Part shown: positions 44,475 through 55,189 of the stretch, in pieces
Layout of the letters: each line of letters starts with the position of its first letter
Position numbering within the stretch: the first letter of the stretch is position 1
Source: Herbaspirillum autotrophicum
Lineage (GTDB): Bacteria > Pseudomonadota > Gammaproteobacteria > Burkholderiales > Burkholderiaceae_D
Direction: 5' to 3'
Assembly (NCBI RefSeq): GCF_001189915.1
Contig: NZ_LFLS01000034.1
Coordinates: 1 to 64,000, forward strand
Length of the DNA stretch: 64,000 nt
Notes under the pieces: model-generated
What the model saw: the letters and a program-made list of their open reading frames with translations, nothing else
Database searches by the model: none
What the model was told of the DNA's origin: nothing
Made by a program: the position numbers and the translations under genes

Positions 44475-45770
44475 TCAGGCGACGGCGGCAAATGCCTTGC
44501 GCGCGGCAGCAATGGTTTCCTCGATGATGGCGTCATCATGCTGTGCGGAAACAAAACCAGCTTCATAAGCCGACGGTGCCAGATAAACGCCGGCATCCAG
44601 CATGGCGTGGAAAAACACATTGAAGCGCTCTTTGTCGCCCTGCATGACTTCGCTGTAGCTGGCTGGTACTTGTGGTGCGAAGTACAAACCGAACATGCCT
44701 CCCAGTGCATCAGCGGCAAACGGAACACCGGCTGCTTTCGCCGCTGCCGTCAAGCCATCGGTCAGTTTTTTGGTTTGGGCGCCGAGTGACTCGTAGAAAC
44801 CCGGCTGCTGGATGATCCTGAGGGTGCTCAGACCCGCAGCAACCGTGACCGGGTTGCCTGACAGGGTGCCGGCCTGATACACCGAGCCCAGCGGCGCCAG
44901 ATGCTTCATGATGTCGGCGCGGCCACCGAATGCCGCTACCGGCAGACCACCACCGATGATTTTGCCCAACGCGGTCAGGTCGGGGGTGATGCCGTTGAGT
45001 TCTTGCGCACCGCCGAGTGCCACACGAAAACCCGACATTACTTCGTCGAAAATCAGGATCGCGCCATGCATGCTACACAAGCTGCGCATTGCCTGCAAAA
45101 ATTCCGGCGTGGCGCGCACCAGATTCATGTTGCCGGCAACCGGCTCGACGATCACGCAGGCGATTTCATCACCGGCGTTGCGGAATGCTTCTTCGAGTTG
45201 CTCGACGCTGTTGTAGTCCAGCACCAAAGTATGTTTGACGAAATCTTCCGGCACCCCTGCGGAGGTTGGATTGCCGAATGTCAGCAAACCGCTGCCGGCC
45301 TTGACCAGCAAGGAATCGGCGTGACCGTGATAGCAACCTTCGAATTTGATGATCTTGTCACGTTTGGTCGCGCCGCGTGCCAGTCGCAATGCGCTCATGG
45401 TGGCTTCGGTACCACTGGATACCAGACGCACTTGTTCGATCGATGGCACCAGTTTGCAGATTTCTTCTGCCATTTCGATTTCACCCGCAGTCGGCGCGCC
45501 GAAACTCAGGCCGCGCGCGGCTGCTTCCTGTACCGCTTGTACTACTGCCGGGTGTGCATGGCCGACAATGGCCGGTCCCCAGGAACCGATGTAATCGATA
45601 TAGCGTTTATCTTCGGCATCCCAGAAATAAGGACCCTGAGCCCGCGTAATGAAGCGTGGCGTGCCGCCGACCGAGCGGAATGCCCGTACCGGAGAATTGA
45701 CGCCGCCGGGGGTAGTGAGTTGGGCGCGCGCGAAAAGCGCATCGTTGGTGCTGGAGGTAGGTGTGCTCAT
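44475..45770 (-). CDS. hemL: Glutamate-1-semialdehyde 2,1-aminomutase
   Basis: A 431-residue PLP enzyme of tetrapyrrole synthesis that makes 5-aminolevulinate. The PLP Lys is in the [16 protein letters not shown] block; [26 protein letters not shown] and [11 protein letters not shown] are family motifs. The gene is 23 bp after the divergent ThiD homologue and probably in the same operon. Confidence 0.97.
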   Translation of the reverse strand: MSTPTSSTNDALFARAQLTTPGGVNSPVRAFRSVGGTPRFITRAQGPYFWDAEDKRYIDYIGSWGPAIVGHAHPAVVQAVQEAAARGLSFGAPTAGEIEMAEEICKLVPSIEQVRLVSSGTEATMSALRLARGATKRDKIIKFEGCYHGHADSLLVKAGSGLLTFGNPTSAGVPEDFVKHTLVLDYNSVEQLEEAFRNAGDEIACVIVEPVAGNMNLVRATPEFLQAMRSLCSMHGAILIFDEVMSGFRVALGGAQELNGITPDLTALGKIIGGGLPVAAFGGRADIMKHLAPLGSVYQAGTLSGNPVTVAAGLSTLRIIQQPGFYESLGAQTKKLTDGLTAAAKAAGVPFAADALGGMFGLYFAPQVPASYSEVMQGDKERFNVFFHAMLDAGVYLAPSAYEAGFVSAQHDDAIIEETIAAARKAFAAVA

Positions 45771-45793
45771 GCAGAAAATCCGTGGAAAACAAA

Positions 45794-46618
45794 TTAATTG
45801 GGTTCGATTGACTCGCGGGCCCAGAAGTAGCGGTCTGGAATGAGTTTCCCCATGCCCAGTCGTTGCGCGTGAGCCAGCGCGGCCAGTGTGAATTCTTGTG
45901 CTTCGGAGGTCGCCTCGGGAATTTCGAGGCCGTTTGCCAGCATCGCCGCAATCGCTGCCGACAGGGTGGAGCCGGCACCGACAAAGGAGCCGGGCAAGCG
46001 TTGCCAGGTATCGCGCCGGACAATACCCGTTTCATCAAACAGCGTGTTGGCGACTTCGGATACATCGCCGGGCGTGCCGGTGACAAACAGGTATTCGCAA
46101 CCCATCTCGACGATGCGCATGGCGTCCAGCGGCAGTGCGTCGTTAGGTACCGGTTCACGCCAGGTTTCTGCCAGTCGCGACAACTCGACCGCCGACGCCA
46201 GCATCAGTGTAGTTTGCGGAATCAGCAATTCGCGGATGGCGATCAGATTATCGTCATCGTCGCCTTCCTGATTGGGCATGACGGAGATGAACGGATCCAG
46301 AATCAGCGGAATATCGGGGTAATCGGACACGATTTCAGCAATCGCCGAGATGTTTTCAATGCTGCCCACGGCGCCGACCTTGAAGGCGGCTACCGGCATG
46401 TCTTCCAGAATCACGCGTGCCTGATCGGCGACCCAGTCGACATCGATGATCTGGGCATCTTCGATACGGGCGGTATCACCGACCAGAATGGCGGTGATGA
46501 TCGAGAGGCCATGGCAGCCCATCGCCGCAAATGTGGCCAGGTCAGCCTGGATACCAATGGCACCGACAGGATCGGAGGGGCCAAAGGTTAATATCAACGG
46601 AGAAGTTTGGTTTTGCAC
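45794..46618 (-). CDS. ThiD-like hydroxymethylpyrimidine (phosphate) kinase, divergent
   Basis: A 274-residue ribokinase-fold protein of the ThiD family, which phosphorylates HMP and HMP-P for thiamine. The substrate loop is altered: [14 protein letters not shown] in place of the usual SDSGGGAGIQAD. The motif near the anion hole is GAGSTLSAA, with Ser where ThiD normally has Cys (GTGCTL). The protein also has an Asp-rich insert (GDDDDN). It starts with GTG. These changes leave activity uncertain; it may be an altered paralogue. It lies upstream of hemL and divergent from rubredoxin. Confidence 0.8.
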   Translation of the reverse strand: MQNQTSPLILTFGPSDPVGAIGIQADLATFAAMGCHGLSIITAILVGDTARIEDAQIIDVDWVADQARVILEDMPVAAFKVGAVGSIENISAIAEIVSDYPDIPLILDPFISVMPNQEGDDDDNLIAIRELLIPQTTLMLASAVELSRLAETWREPVPNDALPLDAMRIVEMGCEYLFVTGTPGDVSEVANTLFDETGIVRRDTWQRLPGSFVGAGSTLSAAIAAMLANGLEIPEATSEAQEFTLAALAHAQRLGMGKLIPDRYFWARESIEPN

Positions 46619-46680
46619 GGCGAGTAGATTAAGATATCTGGTTTACCATTTTACTTGATTGATTTGAGGGATAGTCAGCC

Positions 46681-46866
46681 GTGAGCGATAGCAAAACAGA
46701 ATTTAAGACCTGGATGTGCCTGATTTGTGGATGGGTATACGACGAAGAAGCCGGTTTGCCGGAAGAAGGCATTGCCCCGGGTACGCTCTGGGACGACGTC
46801 CCGATCAACTGGACCTGCCCGGAATGTGGCGCCCGCAAAGAGGATTTCGAAATGGTTGCACTGTAA
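46681..46866 (+). CDS. Rubredoxin
   Basis: A 61-residue iron protein for electron transfer with the paired Cys motifs CLICG (13, 16) and CPECG (46, 49) that hold one iron atom in a Cys4 site. It begins with GTG. Its electron partner is not evident nearby. The position between thiD-hemL and the Pil-Chp genes is seen in other Burkholderiales. Confidence 0.95.
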   Translation: MSDSKTEFKTWMCLICGWVYDEEAGLPEEGIAPGTLWDDVPINWTCPECGARKEDFEMVAL

Positions 46867-47162
46867 TTAACAGTGTTCAACGGCCGCGCCGTGCGGCAAT
46901 ACCGCGTCTGGCAGCGTACCGGGCAGCGTCTTGGATAGCATACGGCGGCGTCATTGCAACGATGCGCCGCCAGTCCGGCACCGGCCGGATAAATTCCTTT
47001 TCAACAATATAAGGCAGTAAGACCGCTTTATTCGTATTCCAAAAATGGTAGCTTTTTGCTAAAGTTGGGCGAATGTCAGTTACCGGTTGCCTGACGGGAA
47101 CGCATTCCTGCAATACCGCACGGGCGGTCATTCAGGAGCCAGGTTCTGATGAAAAGGTTGCC

Positions 47163-47600
47163 ATGGAAAATGGAAACGTTGCAGCGGGACTCGACCAGAC
47201 CGGGCACGACAATGTCGCCTTGAAAGTGCTGGTGGTTGATGACAGCGTTACGATTCGCCGTTCTGCGGAGATATTTCTGGCGCAGGCCGGCTGTCAGGTA
47301 CTGCTGGCAGAAGACGGGCTGGATGCCTTGTCTCAGGTGGCTGAGCATGCTCCCGACCTGATATTTTGCGACATTCTGATGCCGCGTCTTGATGGTTACC
47401 GGACCTGTGCGTTAATCAAAAGCAGCCCGCAATCCCGTACCATTCCAGTAATCATGCTGTCGTCCAGAGACAGTATTTTCGACCGGGCACGCGGTATTGC
47501 CGCCGGGGCCGATGAATATCTGACCAAGCCATTCAGTCAGGACAGCTTGCTCAGTGCAGTAACCGGGTATGCACCTCAGGTGGTCAAAATACAGGGGTAG
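47163..47600 (+). CDS. pilG: Type IV pilus chemosensory response regulator PilG
   Basis: A 145-residue single-domain receiver with a short N-terminal extension. The acidic pocket is Asp26/Asp27 and the phosphorylated Asp70 (LIFCDILMP); the switch Ser lies in IMLSSRD and the Lys in LTKPFS. PilG receives phosphate from the ChpA kinase and stimulates pilus extension. The ATG at 47163 has AAGG upstream; an earlier ATG at 47073 adds 30 unlikely residues. It is the first gene of the pilGHIJ-chpA run. Confidence 0.92.
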   Translation: MENGNVAAGLDQTGHDNVALKVLVVDDSVTIRRSAEIFLAQAGCQVLLAEDGLDALSQVAEHAPDLIFCDILMPRLDGYRTCALIKSSPQSRTIPVIMLSSRDSIFDRARGIAAGADEYLTKPFSQDSLLSAVTGYAPQVVKIQG

Positions 47601-47636
47601 CGACGTTTGCGGTGGTGCATCTACAGGGGGACGCAC

Positions 47637-48002
47637 ATGCGGATCAGGAAAATTCTCGTCGTCGATGATTCGCCGACTGATCGCTACATGCTGTCGGACA
47701 TTTTGCAACGCCATGGTTTTCAGGTTGCCACGGCGGCCGACGGCGATGATGCGTTACGCAAGATTCATTATGACAAACCGGAACTGGTGTTGATGGATGT
47801 GGTGATGCCGGGCAAAAACGGTTTTCAGTTGACGCGTCAGATCACCAGGGATCCGGCAAACCAGGGGTTGTCGATCATGATGTGCAGCATCAAGGGACAG
47901 GAAGCAGACCGGGTCTGGGCATTGTGCCAGGGCGCCTGCGACTACATCGTCAAGCCGGTCAATCCTGCCGAATTACTCTCCAAAATCGGTGCCATTTGTT
48001 GA
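47637..48002 (+). CDS. pilH: Type IV pilus chemosensory response regulator PilH
   Basis: A 121-residue CheY-like receiver with Asp10/Asp11, phosphorylated Asp54 (LVLMDVVMPG), and the Lys in YIVKPVNP. In Pseudomonas PilH counteracts PilG and favours retraction. The ATG at 47637 follows a G-rich ribosome binding site. Its stop overlaps the predicted TTG start of pilI by 2 bases. Confidence 0.92.
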   Translation: MRIRKILVVDDSPTDRYMLSDILQRHGFQVATAADGDDALRKIHYDKPELVLMDVVMPGKNGFQLTRQITRDPANQGLSIMMCSIKGQEADRVWALCQGACDYIVKPVNPAELLSKIGAIC

Positions 48003-48583
48003 GCCCGGAAAATCGTCTGATACTGCCTGACACGGTGGCTCCGGAATTGTCAGGGCAACGCGAGCGCGGTCCGCGTCTGAGTTTGCATGAATTCCAGGCG
48101 CGCTTGCTGGATCGCATGGCGGCAGCCCGCGACGGTGTCGGCATGCGCGACAGCCGGCTGGGCGTGATGATCGGCGAGCAGCGTTGTCTGCTGGACCTGC
48201 GCGAAGCGGGGGAAATCGTGCCGCCGATGCCGGTAACGGCGGTGCCATTGACGAAAGACTGGTACCTTGGTCTGGCCAATATCCGCGGCAATCTGGTCGG
48301 CATTGTCGACCTTCAGCGGTTTCATGGCGGTGCCTTGCAGACCTGGGGCAAGGAAAGTCGCATCGTCGTCTTTGCTGCGGCACTGTCTGCCAGCAATGCC
48401 TTACTGGTGTCGCGGGTGCTGGGCTTGCGGCATATCGGCGACATGGTGTTGCAGGAACCTGCGAAATATCTGTCGATACCCGGCGCCACGCATGCGTATC
48501 TGGATCAGGATAAAAATGAATGGGTGCAGATAGGATTGCGGCCGCTGCTGGCCGATCCGCTTTTCATGCAGGTCGGGCGTTAA
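47999..48583 (+). CDS. pilI: CheW-like adaptor PilI
   Basis: A 194-residue CheW-domain protein, which couples the PilJ receptor to the ChpA kinase. The domain spans about residues 50-190, with LGVMIGEQRCLLDLREAGEI at its start and LGLANIRGNLVGIVDLQ in the middle. No ATG is near the domain; a TTG at 47999 overlaps the pilH stop, giving the best coupled start, but this is inferred. The region before it could contain another start. Confidence 0.85.
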   Translation: MSPENRLILPDTVAPELSGQRERGPRLSLHEFQARLLDRMAAARDGVGMRDSRLGVMIGEQRCLLDLREAGEIVPPMPVTAVPLTKDWYLGLANIRGNLVGIVDLQRFHGGALQTWGKESRIVVFAAALSASNALLVSRVLGLRHIGDMVLQEPAKYLSIPGATHAYLDQDKNEWVQIGLRPLLADPLFMQVGR

Positions 48584-48635
48584 TTGCCTGACACCGTTTT
48601 CGATGAACTGAACAAGTAATCAAGGAGTCTCAGTC

Positions 48636-50858
48636 ATGGCACTCAAGCTGCCGCGTCTTCCTGGAATCAAAACTAAACCTTCAGTGCAAACCGAATCCAT
48701 TTCTGCTGCCCGTATCAATGACGTCACCTCAATCGAAATCGCGAGACTTGATTCTAGAAAAAATTTGAGATTGCCGTTGATTGGTCGTTTTTCATTGCGT
48801 CAACAGACGCGCATCCTGCTATTGCTGTTGGCGCTGGCGTTGATGTCGACTGCCTTTTTTCTGTGGCTGGGTTCCAAGAATTATATTCACGCGAGTTTGC
48901 AGGCGCACATCACCAGCGATCTGGTGATGCATTCGCAGCGTATCGGCAAGGCCGTGCCCAATGCAATTCAGGGTAACCGCGAAGCCTTCAACCAGTTGAC
49001 CGAAAGCCGCCGCGAATTCAATCAGGGACTGAATCTGCTGATGCTGGGTGGGAATTATCAGGGCAGTTCCATCAGCCCGCCGGAGCCGGCCATGACGCCG
49101 GTGCTCAACGACGTCAAGAAAGTGTGGGACCACACGGACAAGGCCGCCGCCACGATTCTCAATTTGCGTCCCGAGCTGACCGGTTTCGGGGCGACGCTGG
49201 GACGTTTGCGTTTGTTGTCGCCGACCTTGCTTGATCTCAGTGAACAGATTTCAATGCTGCATTCGCAAGGCGGCAATTCGCCGCGCGAAATTTCCGCCGC
49301 CGGTCAGCTGGTATTGCTGACGCTGCGGCTCGGCAAAAGCGCCAACGAGTTTCTGACCTCCGAAGGCGTCAATCCCGAAACCGCTTTTTTGTTGGGGAAG
49401 GACGTCAATACCTTCCACGACATCATCGATGGTTTTCTCAACGGCAGCGAGTTGTTGCGACTCAATGCCGTACGCGACAAAGATGTACGCGACAAGCTGA
49501 TGGAACTGAGCAAGGTGTTTGGCGAGTATCAGCCGCTGGTCGCCAACATTCTCAGCAATCTGCAAAATTTCATCGCTGCCAAGCAATCCGAGCAATTGGT
49601 CTTCATGGAAAATGAAATGCTCAAGCAGCACCTGACCGTATTGCAAAACGATTATCGTCTGGCACAGGAATCGCGGTCCTGGACGTTCTGGCTGATGCTG
49701 CTGTCGATGCTGGGCTCACTGGTCTGCGGTATCGGTATCGCCTGGGTACAATTGCAAAGCAGTCGCGGCAATGCCGCCGAAGCGGAACTGCGACGTCAGG
49801 AAGCGGAAGCCCAGAGTTTGCATGCGCAACAGCAGGAAGAAAAGGCGATGCGCACCAACGCCATCAATCAGGCTGCGATTCTGCGCCTGATGAATGAATT
49901 GCAAAAAGTTGCCGACGGCGATCTGACGGTGCATACCACGGTGTCGGAAGATATCACCGGCGCCATCGCCGACTCGGTCAATTACACCGTTGAAGCATTG
50001 CGCGGACTGGTGGGGCAGGTCACGCAAACCGCCTCACAAGTTGCGGCGACTTCCGATCACGTCAAGAAGACCACCACCGAACTGACCACCTCGGGCCAGA
50101 AACAGGCGCGTCGCATTCATGAAACCGGGCAGTCAATGCTGGAGATGTCGATACAGATTACGGATGTATCGATCTCCGCCAACGAATCTGCGGATGTTGC
50201 CCGTCATTCGGTGATTGTCGCCGAGCGCGGCGCCAAGGCGGTGGAAGATGCGGTCAAGGGCATGAATGAAATCCGCGAACAGATTCAGGAAACGTCAAAG
50301 CGCATCAAGCGTCTGGGCGAATCCTCGCAGGAAATCGGTGAAATCACCGAACTGATTTCTGACATCACCGAACAGACCAACGTGCTGGCGCTCAATGCTG
50401 CGATTCAGGCGGCATCGGCCGGTGAGGCCGGGCGCGGCTTTTCGGTCGTGGCCGAAGAAGTGCAACGTCTGGCTGAGCGATCCAGCGCGGCGACCAGACA
50501 GATCGGCGCACTGGTACGCATGATTCAGGCCGATACCCACGATGCCGTCGCCGCGATGGAAAAATCGACGGCCGGTGTGGTCGAAGGTGCCAAATTGTCT
50601 GATGCTGCGGGAGCATCGCTGTCGGATATCCGACGCGTATCGAATCAACTGGCGGAACTGATTCAAGGCATCTCTTCCTCGACCGGGCATCAGGCCATTT
50701 CTGCCAACAGCGTGGCGCAGAATATTCACAATATCCTGACGGAAAATGAATTGATCGAACAGGGGCGAGAGCAAGTTCTGTCTCTGTTCAACGAGCTGTC
50801 GGAGTTGGCCGATCAGTTGAAAAATTCGGTATCGCGCTTCCGCGTCACCATCACTTGA
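48636..50858 (+). CDS. pilJ: Type IV pilus chemoreceptor PilJ
   Basis: A 740-residue methyl-accepting receptor. Membrane helix 1 is at about 60-79 and helix 2 at about 350-372, with a periplasmic sensor domain between, a HAMP-like linker and a long cytoplasmic coiled coil that contains the conserved hairpin ([20 protein letters not shown]). PilJ senses surface contact or pilus tension. AAGGAG precedes the ATG. It lies between pilI and chpA. Confidence 0.94.
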   Translation: MALKLPRLPGIKTKPSVQTESISAARINDVTSIEIARLDSRKNLRLPLIGRFSLRQQTRILLLLLALALMSTAFFLWLGSKNYIHASLQAHITSDLVMHSQRIGKAVPNAIQGNREAFNQLTESRREFNQGLNLLMLGGNYQGSSISPPEPAMTPVLNDVKKVWDHTDKAAATILNLRPELTGFGATLGRLRLLSPTLLDLSEQISMLHSQGGNSPREISAAGQLVLLTLRLGKSANEFLTSEGVNPETAFLLGKDVNTFHDIIDGFLNGSELLRLNAVRDKDVRDKLMELSKVFGEYQPLVANILSNLQNFIAAKQSEQLVFMENEMLKQHLTVLQNDYRLAQESRSWTFWLMLLSMLGSLVCGIGIAWVQLQSSRGNAAEAELRRQEAEAQSLHAQQQEEKAMRTNAINQAAILRLMNELQKVADGDLTVHTTVSEDITGAIADSVNYTVEALRGLVGQVTQTASQVAATSDHVKKTTTELTTSGQKQARRIHETGQSMLEMSIQITDVSISANESADVARHSVIVAERGAKAVEDAVKGMNEIREQIQETSKRIKRLGESSQEIGEITELISDITEQTNVLALNAAIQAASAGEAGRGFSVVAEEVQRLAERSSAATRQIGALVRMIQADTHDAVAAMEKSTAGVVEGAKLSDAAGASLSDIRRVSNQLAELIQGISSSTGHQAISANSVAQNIHNILTENELIEQGREQVLSLFNELSELADQLKNSVSRFRVTIT

Positions 50859-50892
50859 CACCGGCGCGTCATCCCACAGACCAGCGAGCGAA

Positions 50893-53800
50893 ATGATGAG
50901 TGCCGATTCCGCCATCACCGTTCCTCTTGTTGACGCCCCGGCGCTGGCACGGCTGGCGCTACTGGCACCGGCGCTGCAAGAAAGCCTGGGCAGCGTGGTC
51001 GATGCAATGTCGGGCGGCGGCACGATAACGTCGCCGGTGTTGTCGCAAATGGCTGGCGCCTTGCGACTGATCGGTGCCAACCGGCTGGCCGGATTGGCGG
51101 ACGAAATGGGCCGGGCCGTGGATTTTGCCGTGGCCGCAGGCGATGCCGCAAGCGAGCATGTTCACATCCGTATCTGCCGGCTGTGCGCTGCCTTGTCGGC
51201 TTATCTCGATGAGGTTGCCGCTGGCGGCAATCCCGATACCGCGCCCCTGTTTTCCGTTGCTGCCGGCTTGTGCAACAAAAATGTGAGTGAACCGCCGGAT
51301 CCGCCGAGTCAATTGCCGCGGCAGGCGCATCCCCATTTGCTCGCTGCCGTTCAGCCGATGGCGCAAGGCGCGCGTGCCGCGCAGCCGAACCATGACACCG
51401 CTGCCGCAGTGACGGCGCTCAACGAGTTGCAGCTTGATTTGATGCAGATTGAACATCTGCTGGAACTCAGTTTTTCCGATGCCGGCAGTCATGCCAATCT
51501 GGCGGATGTCGCCGGCTTGCTGATACGCGATATGGAATTGCTGGCGGCAGCGGGCTATCACGATATCCGCAATCTGGTCGCTGCTGCGCACGGCAGCATA
51601 TTGCAGTTGATGGCAGCCGGCAGCGAGACACGCGGCGCCCCGCAGGTGCCGCAGATCGTATTCATGCTCGCGGTGCTGAGTCTGATGGTGGATTGGCTGT
51701 TGCATACGCCGGATGGCCGCACGACGCCATTTGTCTTTGACGCAGGTGTTGCGCTGCCGCGCTTGTCGCTGCGACAGGCGGAGGTATCTGTCATGCCGCC
51801 ACCTGCAATGTTCCGGGATGCGCCGCTGTTGCCAGCGGCCGCAGATACCGCCGTCGTGATGCAAGATCCGCCGGAAGAAATCGATACCGAATTGCTGGAA
51901 ATCTTTCTGCAAGAGGCGGACGAGTTGTTGAGCAAGATCCGGCAAGCGCTGGCGGCGTTGAATGCGGCACCTGATGAGGAGATGCACTTCGTCGTGTTGC
52001 GACGCGCGTTTCATACACTCAAAGGCAGCGGACGCATGGTGGGACTCGAGCGTTTTGCCAGGCTCGCGATGGTGCTTGAAAACGCACTTGGCAATTGGGA
52101 TGCGGGCGTCAGGAACAGCCATGTTGCGCTGTTGCAGCGGGCTGGTACGGAACTGCAGGATTGGGTCACGGATTTGCATCGGCATGGCCATTCCGAACGC
52201 AATGGCCGTGACTTGCTGACGGCCATCGAGAACATATCGGAATGGCCGCAGCGCGTAGCTCCGGTGGTGTCGCACAGCGTATCCATCGCTGCTGCTACTG
52301 GCACCAGATCAGCACCGCTGTCCGAGGACGTTGGCACGCTGGGCATTTCCGCTGAACTGCACCGCATTTATTTGCAGGAGACCACCCAGTTGCTGGCCGG
52401 TTTGCTGCGCGAACTCGAGGCGTGCCGCGATGATCCTGCGCTGTATAGGATATCGGCCAAGACCTTGCGCGCCGTGCATTCGGTCAAAAGCAGTGCGGCG
52501 ACGGTGGGCTTCGGTGCGCTGCAAGCCATGGCCGAGGCGGTCGAGGCTTTGCTGCAAGGTATTGACCGGTTGTCGCTGGTACCGAATCAGGCGCAATGTG
52601 AAACCTTGTCGCAGGCGTTGCAGACCGCGCAAAGCATGTTGTTGCAATTTTCGGTCGGCGTCATGCCGGAACAGAATCAGATCATCTTGCGGGCACTGAC
52701 CGCCATGTGCGGCGAGTTGCCGCAGCATGCCGCTCCCGAACGCGGCCCCGGTGCCGCCGACGTCGATGACTGTATTGATCAGGAACTGTTGCCGATCTTT
52801 CTCGAAGAGGGACGCGACTTGCTGCCGCAAATCGGCGAGGGTTTGTACCAGTTGCAGAAAGATCCGGAGCAGGTGGCATTATTGCAGCGCCTGCTGCGAC
52901 CCTTGCATACCGTCAAGGGCAGCGCACGCATGGCGGGTGCGATGCGGCTGGGTCAGCACATGCACGATATGGAAAGCAACATCGAGGCGATGGTCAACGG
53001 CGGATGCCTGACTCTGGCGCAAGTACAGCACTTGCTGACGGATTATGATCAGGGCTTGCAGTTGTTTGAAGCGCTGCAACATCCGGAAATTGCCGATGGT
53101 GTCGACGCCGTCGGCGATGCGCCCGACAGTGCTGCCAGCGAAGCTTCCGGAGTGTCGCCGAATGACGGTGATGCCGGTAACGCGGCAGTGACGGTGCCTT
53201 TGGTACGGATTCGCGCCAACATTCTTGATCGCTTGCTGAATCAGGCGGGTGAATTATCCATTTCACGTTCACGGCTGGAAACCGAAGTCGAGTTTTTGCG
53301 CGAATCGGCGACCGAGCTGGCAGCCAATGTCAGTCGTCTCGGGGCGCAGTTGCGCAAGATTGAAATTCAGGCGGAAATCCAGATTTCTGCGTCTGACAAA
53401 ACGCTTGGCGAGGGCCGGGATTTTGATCCGCTGGAGTTTGACCGCTTTACCCATTTGCAGGAATTGACGCGCATGATGGCCGAGAGCGTCAGCGATGTGT
53501 CCTCACTGCAAAAAACCTTGCTGGGTGCGGTCAACAATACGCAAACCAATCTGGTCGAACAAGCCCGGCTGACCCGCGATCTGCAACAGGAACTGATGCA
53601 CGCCCGCATGGTGCAGTTTCACAGCGTCGAAGAGCGTTTGCAGCGGTTGGTGCGGCAACTGTCAAAGGAAACCGGTAAAGAATTCAAGCTTGATATCACC
53701 GGCAGTGCGGTTGAAATTGATCGCAGCATTCTGGAAAAAATGATTGCGCCGTTCGAACATTTATTGCGCAATGCTGCCGTGCACGGGATCGAGTCGCTGG

Positions 53801-55080
53801 AACAACGGCTGGCGGCGCGCAAGACGGTCTGCGGGCATTTGCAACTGGATGTGAAGCAAGAGGGCAATGAAGTGACCATCCGCATGGCGGACGATGGTCA
53901 GGGGTTGAACCTGGCGCATATCCGCGACAAGGCCGATAGTCTGGGCTTGCTGGCCGCCGATGCGGAAATTTCCGATATCGGCTTGATGGACCTGATCTTT
54001 CAGCCGGGATTCTCCACCAGTCATGACCTGACGGCACTGGCCGGACGCGGTGTCGGCATGGACGTGGTGCGCTCCGAAGTGACTTCGCTGGGCGGTCGCA
54101 TTGCAGTGGACTCCGTCACCGGTCAGGGCGCGCAGTTCATCATGCATTTGCCGCTGACACTGGCGGTGACGCAGGTCGTCTTGCTGACGGCCGGTCGCAA
54201 GACTTACGCCATTCCCTCGGTATTGGTAGAGCAGGTCATGCAACTCAAGGCGCATGAGCAAGAGCAGGTTTTTCGCGACGGCGCAGTTAACTGGCAGGGC
54301 AAGAAAATCGCCTTGCACTATATGTCGGCGCTGCTCGGTGATACCAACAGTACGCCGCTGCAGCAATCGTATGCGCCCGTCATTTTCGTCAAGAACGGTA
54401 ACGAACTGGCGGCCATTCTGGTAGACCGGATTGTCGGCAACCGTGAAGTGGTGACCAAAAATATCGGGCCACAACTGACGTACATGATCGGAGTCGTGGG
54501 CGCCACGGTACTGGGTACCGGCGAGATCGTGCTGATCCTGAATCCGATTCGCCTGACGCAGCGCAAGGAATATAAACGGCTGTTGCAGCAACCGGCGGCA
54601 ATCGCGGCGCCGGTGCTGTTGCGCAAGAAAGTCATCATGGTGGTGGACGACTCGCAGACCGTCCGCAGAGTCATGCAACGCTTGCTGACGCGGGAATCCT
54701 ACGAAGTGGTACTGGCCACCGATGGCATGGATGCCTTGCGGCAGTTACGCGAAACCACGCCGGATCTGATTTTGCTGGATATCGAAATGCCGCGCATGGA
54801 TGGTTTTGATTTCACGCGGCATATCCGCGACATCGATAGCAATGTCCGCATTCCGATCATCATGATTACTTCCCGTACCGCGGCCAAACACCGCGAACGC
54901 GCGATGGAACTGGGCGTCAATGCCTATCTCGGCAAACCTTATCAGGAAGACATGTTGCTGGGGTTGATCAGGGATTTTCTCGGGGAGAGCGACGAGGCGC
55001 GCAATTTTTCCGTCAATCAGGTCATCTTCGATCACGAATCGTTACCCGGCTCCCATGACGATGCAAACAGCGCAGGCTGA
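50893..55080 (+). CDS. chpA: Hybrid chemotaxis histidine kinase ChpA/PilL
   Basis: A 1395-residue CheA-type kinase of the Pil-Chp system. Three His phosphotransfer domains have the phospho-His at 374 (HTLKGS), 529 (HSVKSS) and 672 (HTVKGS). Two N-terminal Hpt-like modules (about 52-80 and 200-245) lack the His. The dimerisation region follows, then the ATPase (N-box near 955-965, G-box GRGVGMDVV near 1051), a CheW-like domain (about 1085-1220) and a receiver with Asp1252/1253 and phospho-Asp1296. The P. aeruginosa homologue has more phosphotransfer domains. No CheR/CheB partners are adjacent. Confidence 0.95.
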   Translation: MMSADSAITVPLVDAPALARLALLAPALQESLGSVVDAMSGGGTITSPVLSQMAGALRLIGANRLAGLADEMGRAVDFAVAAGDAASEHVHIRICRLCAALSAYLDEVAAGGNPDTAPLFSVAAGLCNKNVSEPPDPPSQLPRQAHPHLLAAVQPMAQGARAAQPNHDTAAAVTALNELQLDLMQIEHLLELSFSDAGSHANLADVAGLLIRDMELLAAAGYHDIRNLVAAAHGSILQLMAAGSETRGAPQVPQIVFMLAVLSLMVDWLLHTPDGRTTPFVFDAGVALPRLSLRQAEVSVMPPPAMFRDAPLLPAAADTAVVMQDPPEEIDTELLEIFLQEADELLSKIRQALAALNAAPDEEMHFVVLRRAFHTLKGSGRMVGLERFARLAMVLENALGNWDAGVRNSHVALLQRAGTELQDWVTDLHRHGHSERNGRDLLTAIENISEWPQRVAPVVSHSVSIAAATGTRSAPLSEDVGTLGISAELHRIYLQETTQLLAGLLRELEACRDDPALYRISAKTLRAVHSVKSSAATVGFGALQAMAEAVEALLQGIDRLSLVPNQAQCETLSQALQTAQSMLLQFSVGVMPEQNQIILRALTAMCGELPQHAAPERGPGAADVDDCIDQELLPIFLEEGRDLLPQIGEGLYQLQKDPEQVALLQRLLRPLHTVKGSARMAGAMRLGQHMHDMESNIEAMVNGGCLTLAQVQHLLTDYDQGLQLFEALQHPEIADGVDAVGDAPDSAASEASGVSPNDGDAGNAAVTVPLVRIRANILDRLLNQAGELSISRSRLETEVEFLRESATELAANVSRLGAQLRKIEIQAEIQISASDKTLGEGRDFDPLEFDRFTHLQELTRMMAESVSDVSSLQKTLLGAVNNTQTNLVEQARLTRDLQQELMHARMVQFHSVEERLQRLVRQLSKETGKEFKLDITGSAVEIDRSILEKMIAPFEHLLRNAAVHGIESLEQRLAARKTVCGHLQLDVKQEGNEVTIRMADDGQGLNLAHIRDKADSLGLLAADAEISDIGLMDLIFQPGFSTSHDLTALAGRGVGMDVVRSEVTSLGGRIAVDSVTGQGAQFIMHLPLTLAVTQVVLLTAGRKTYAIPSVLVEQVMQLKAHEQEQVFRDGAVNWQGKKIALHYMSALLGDTNSTPLQQSYAPVIFVKNGNELAAILVDRIVGNREVVTKNIGPQLTYMIGVVGATVLGTGEIVLILNPIRLTQRKEYKRLLQQPAAIAAPVLLRKKVIMVVDDSQTVRRVMQRLLTRESYEVVLATDGMDALRQLRETTPDLILLDIEMPRMDGFDFTRHIRDIDSNVRIPIIMITSRTAAKHRERAMELGVNAYLGKPYQEDMLLGLIRDFLGESDEARNFSVNQVIFDHESLPGSHDDANSAG

Positions 55081-55189
55081 TGCGCAAGAGCAAAATATGG
55101 TCTAATCTCTCGTTTTATTTTCCAGTCACACGTGCATCCGTCCGGATTTGACACGGTGATACCGACAGGGGCCCAAAATCAGCTCAAGT

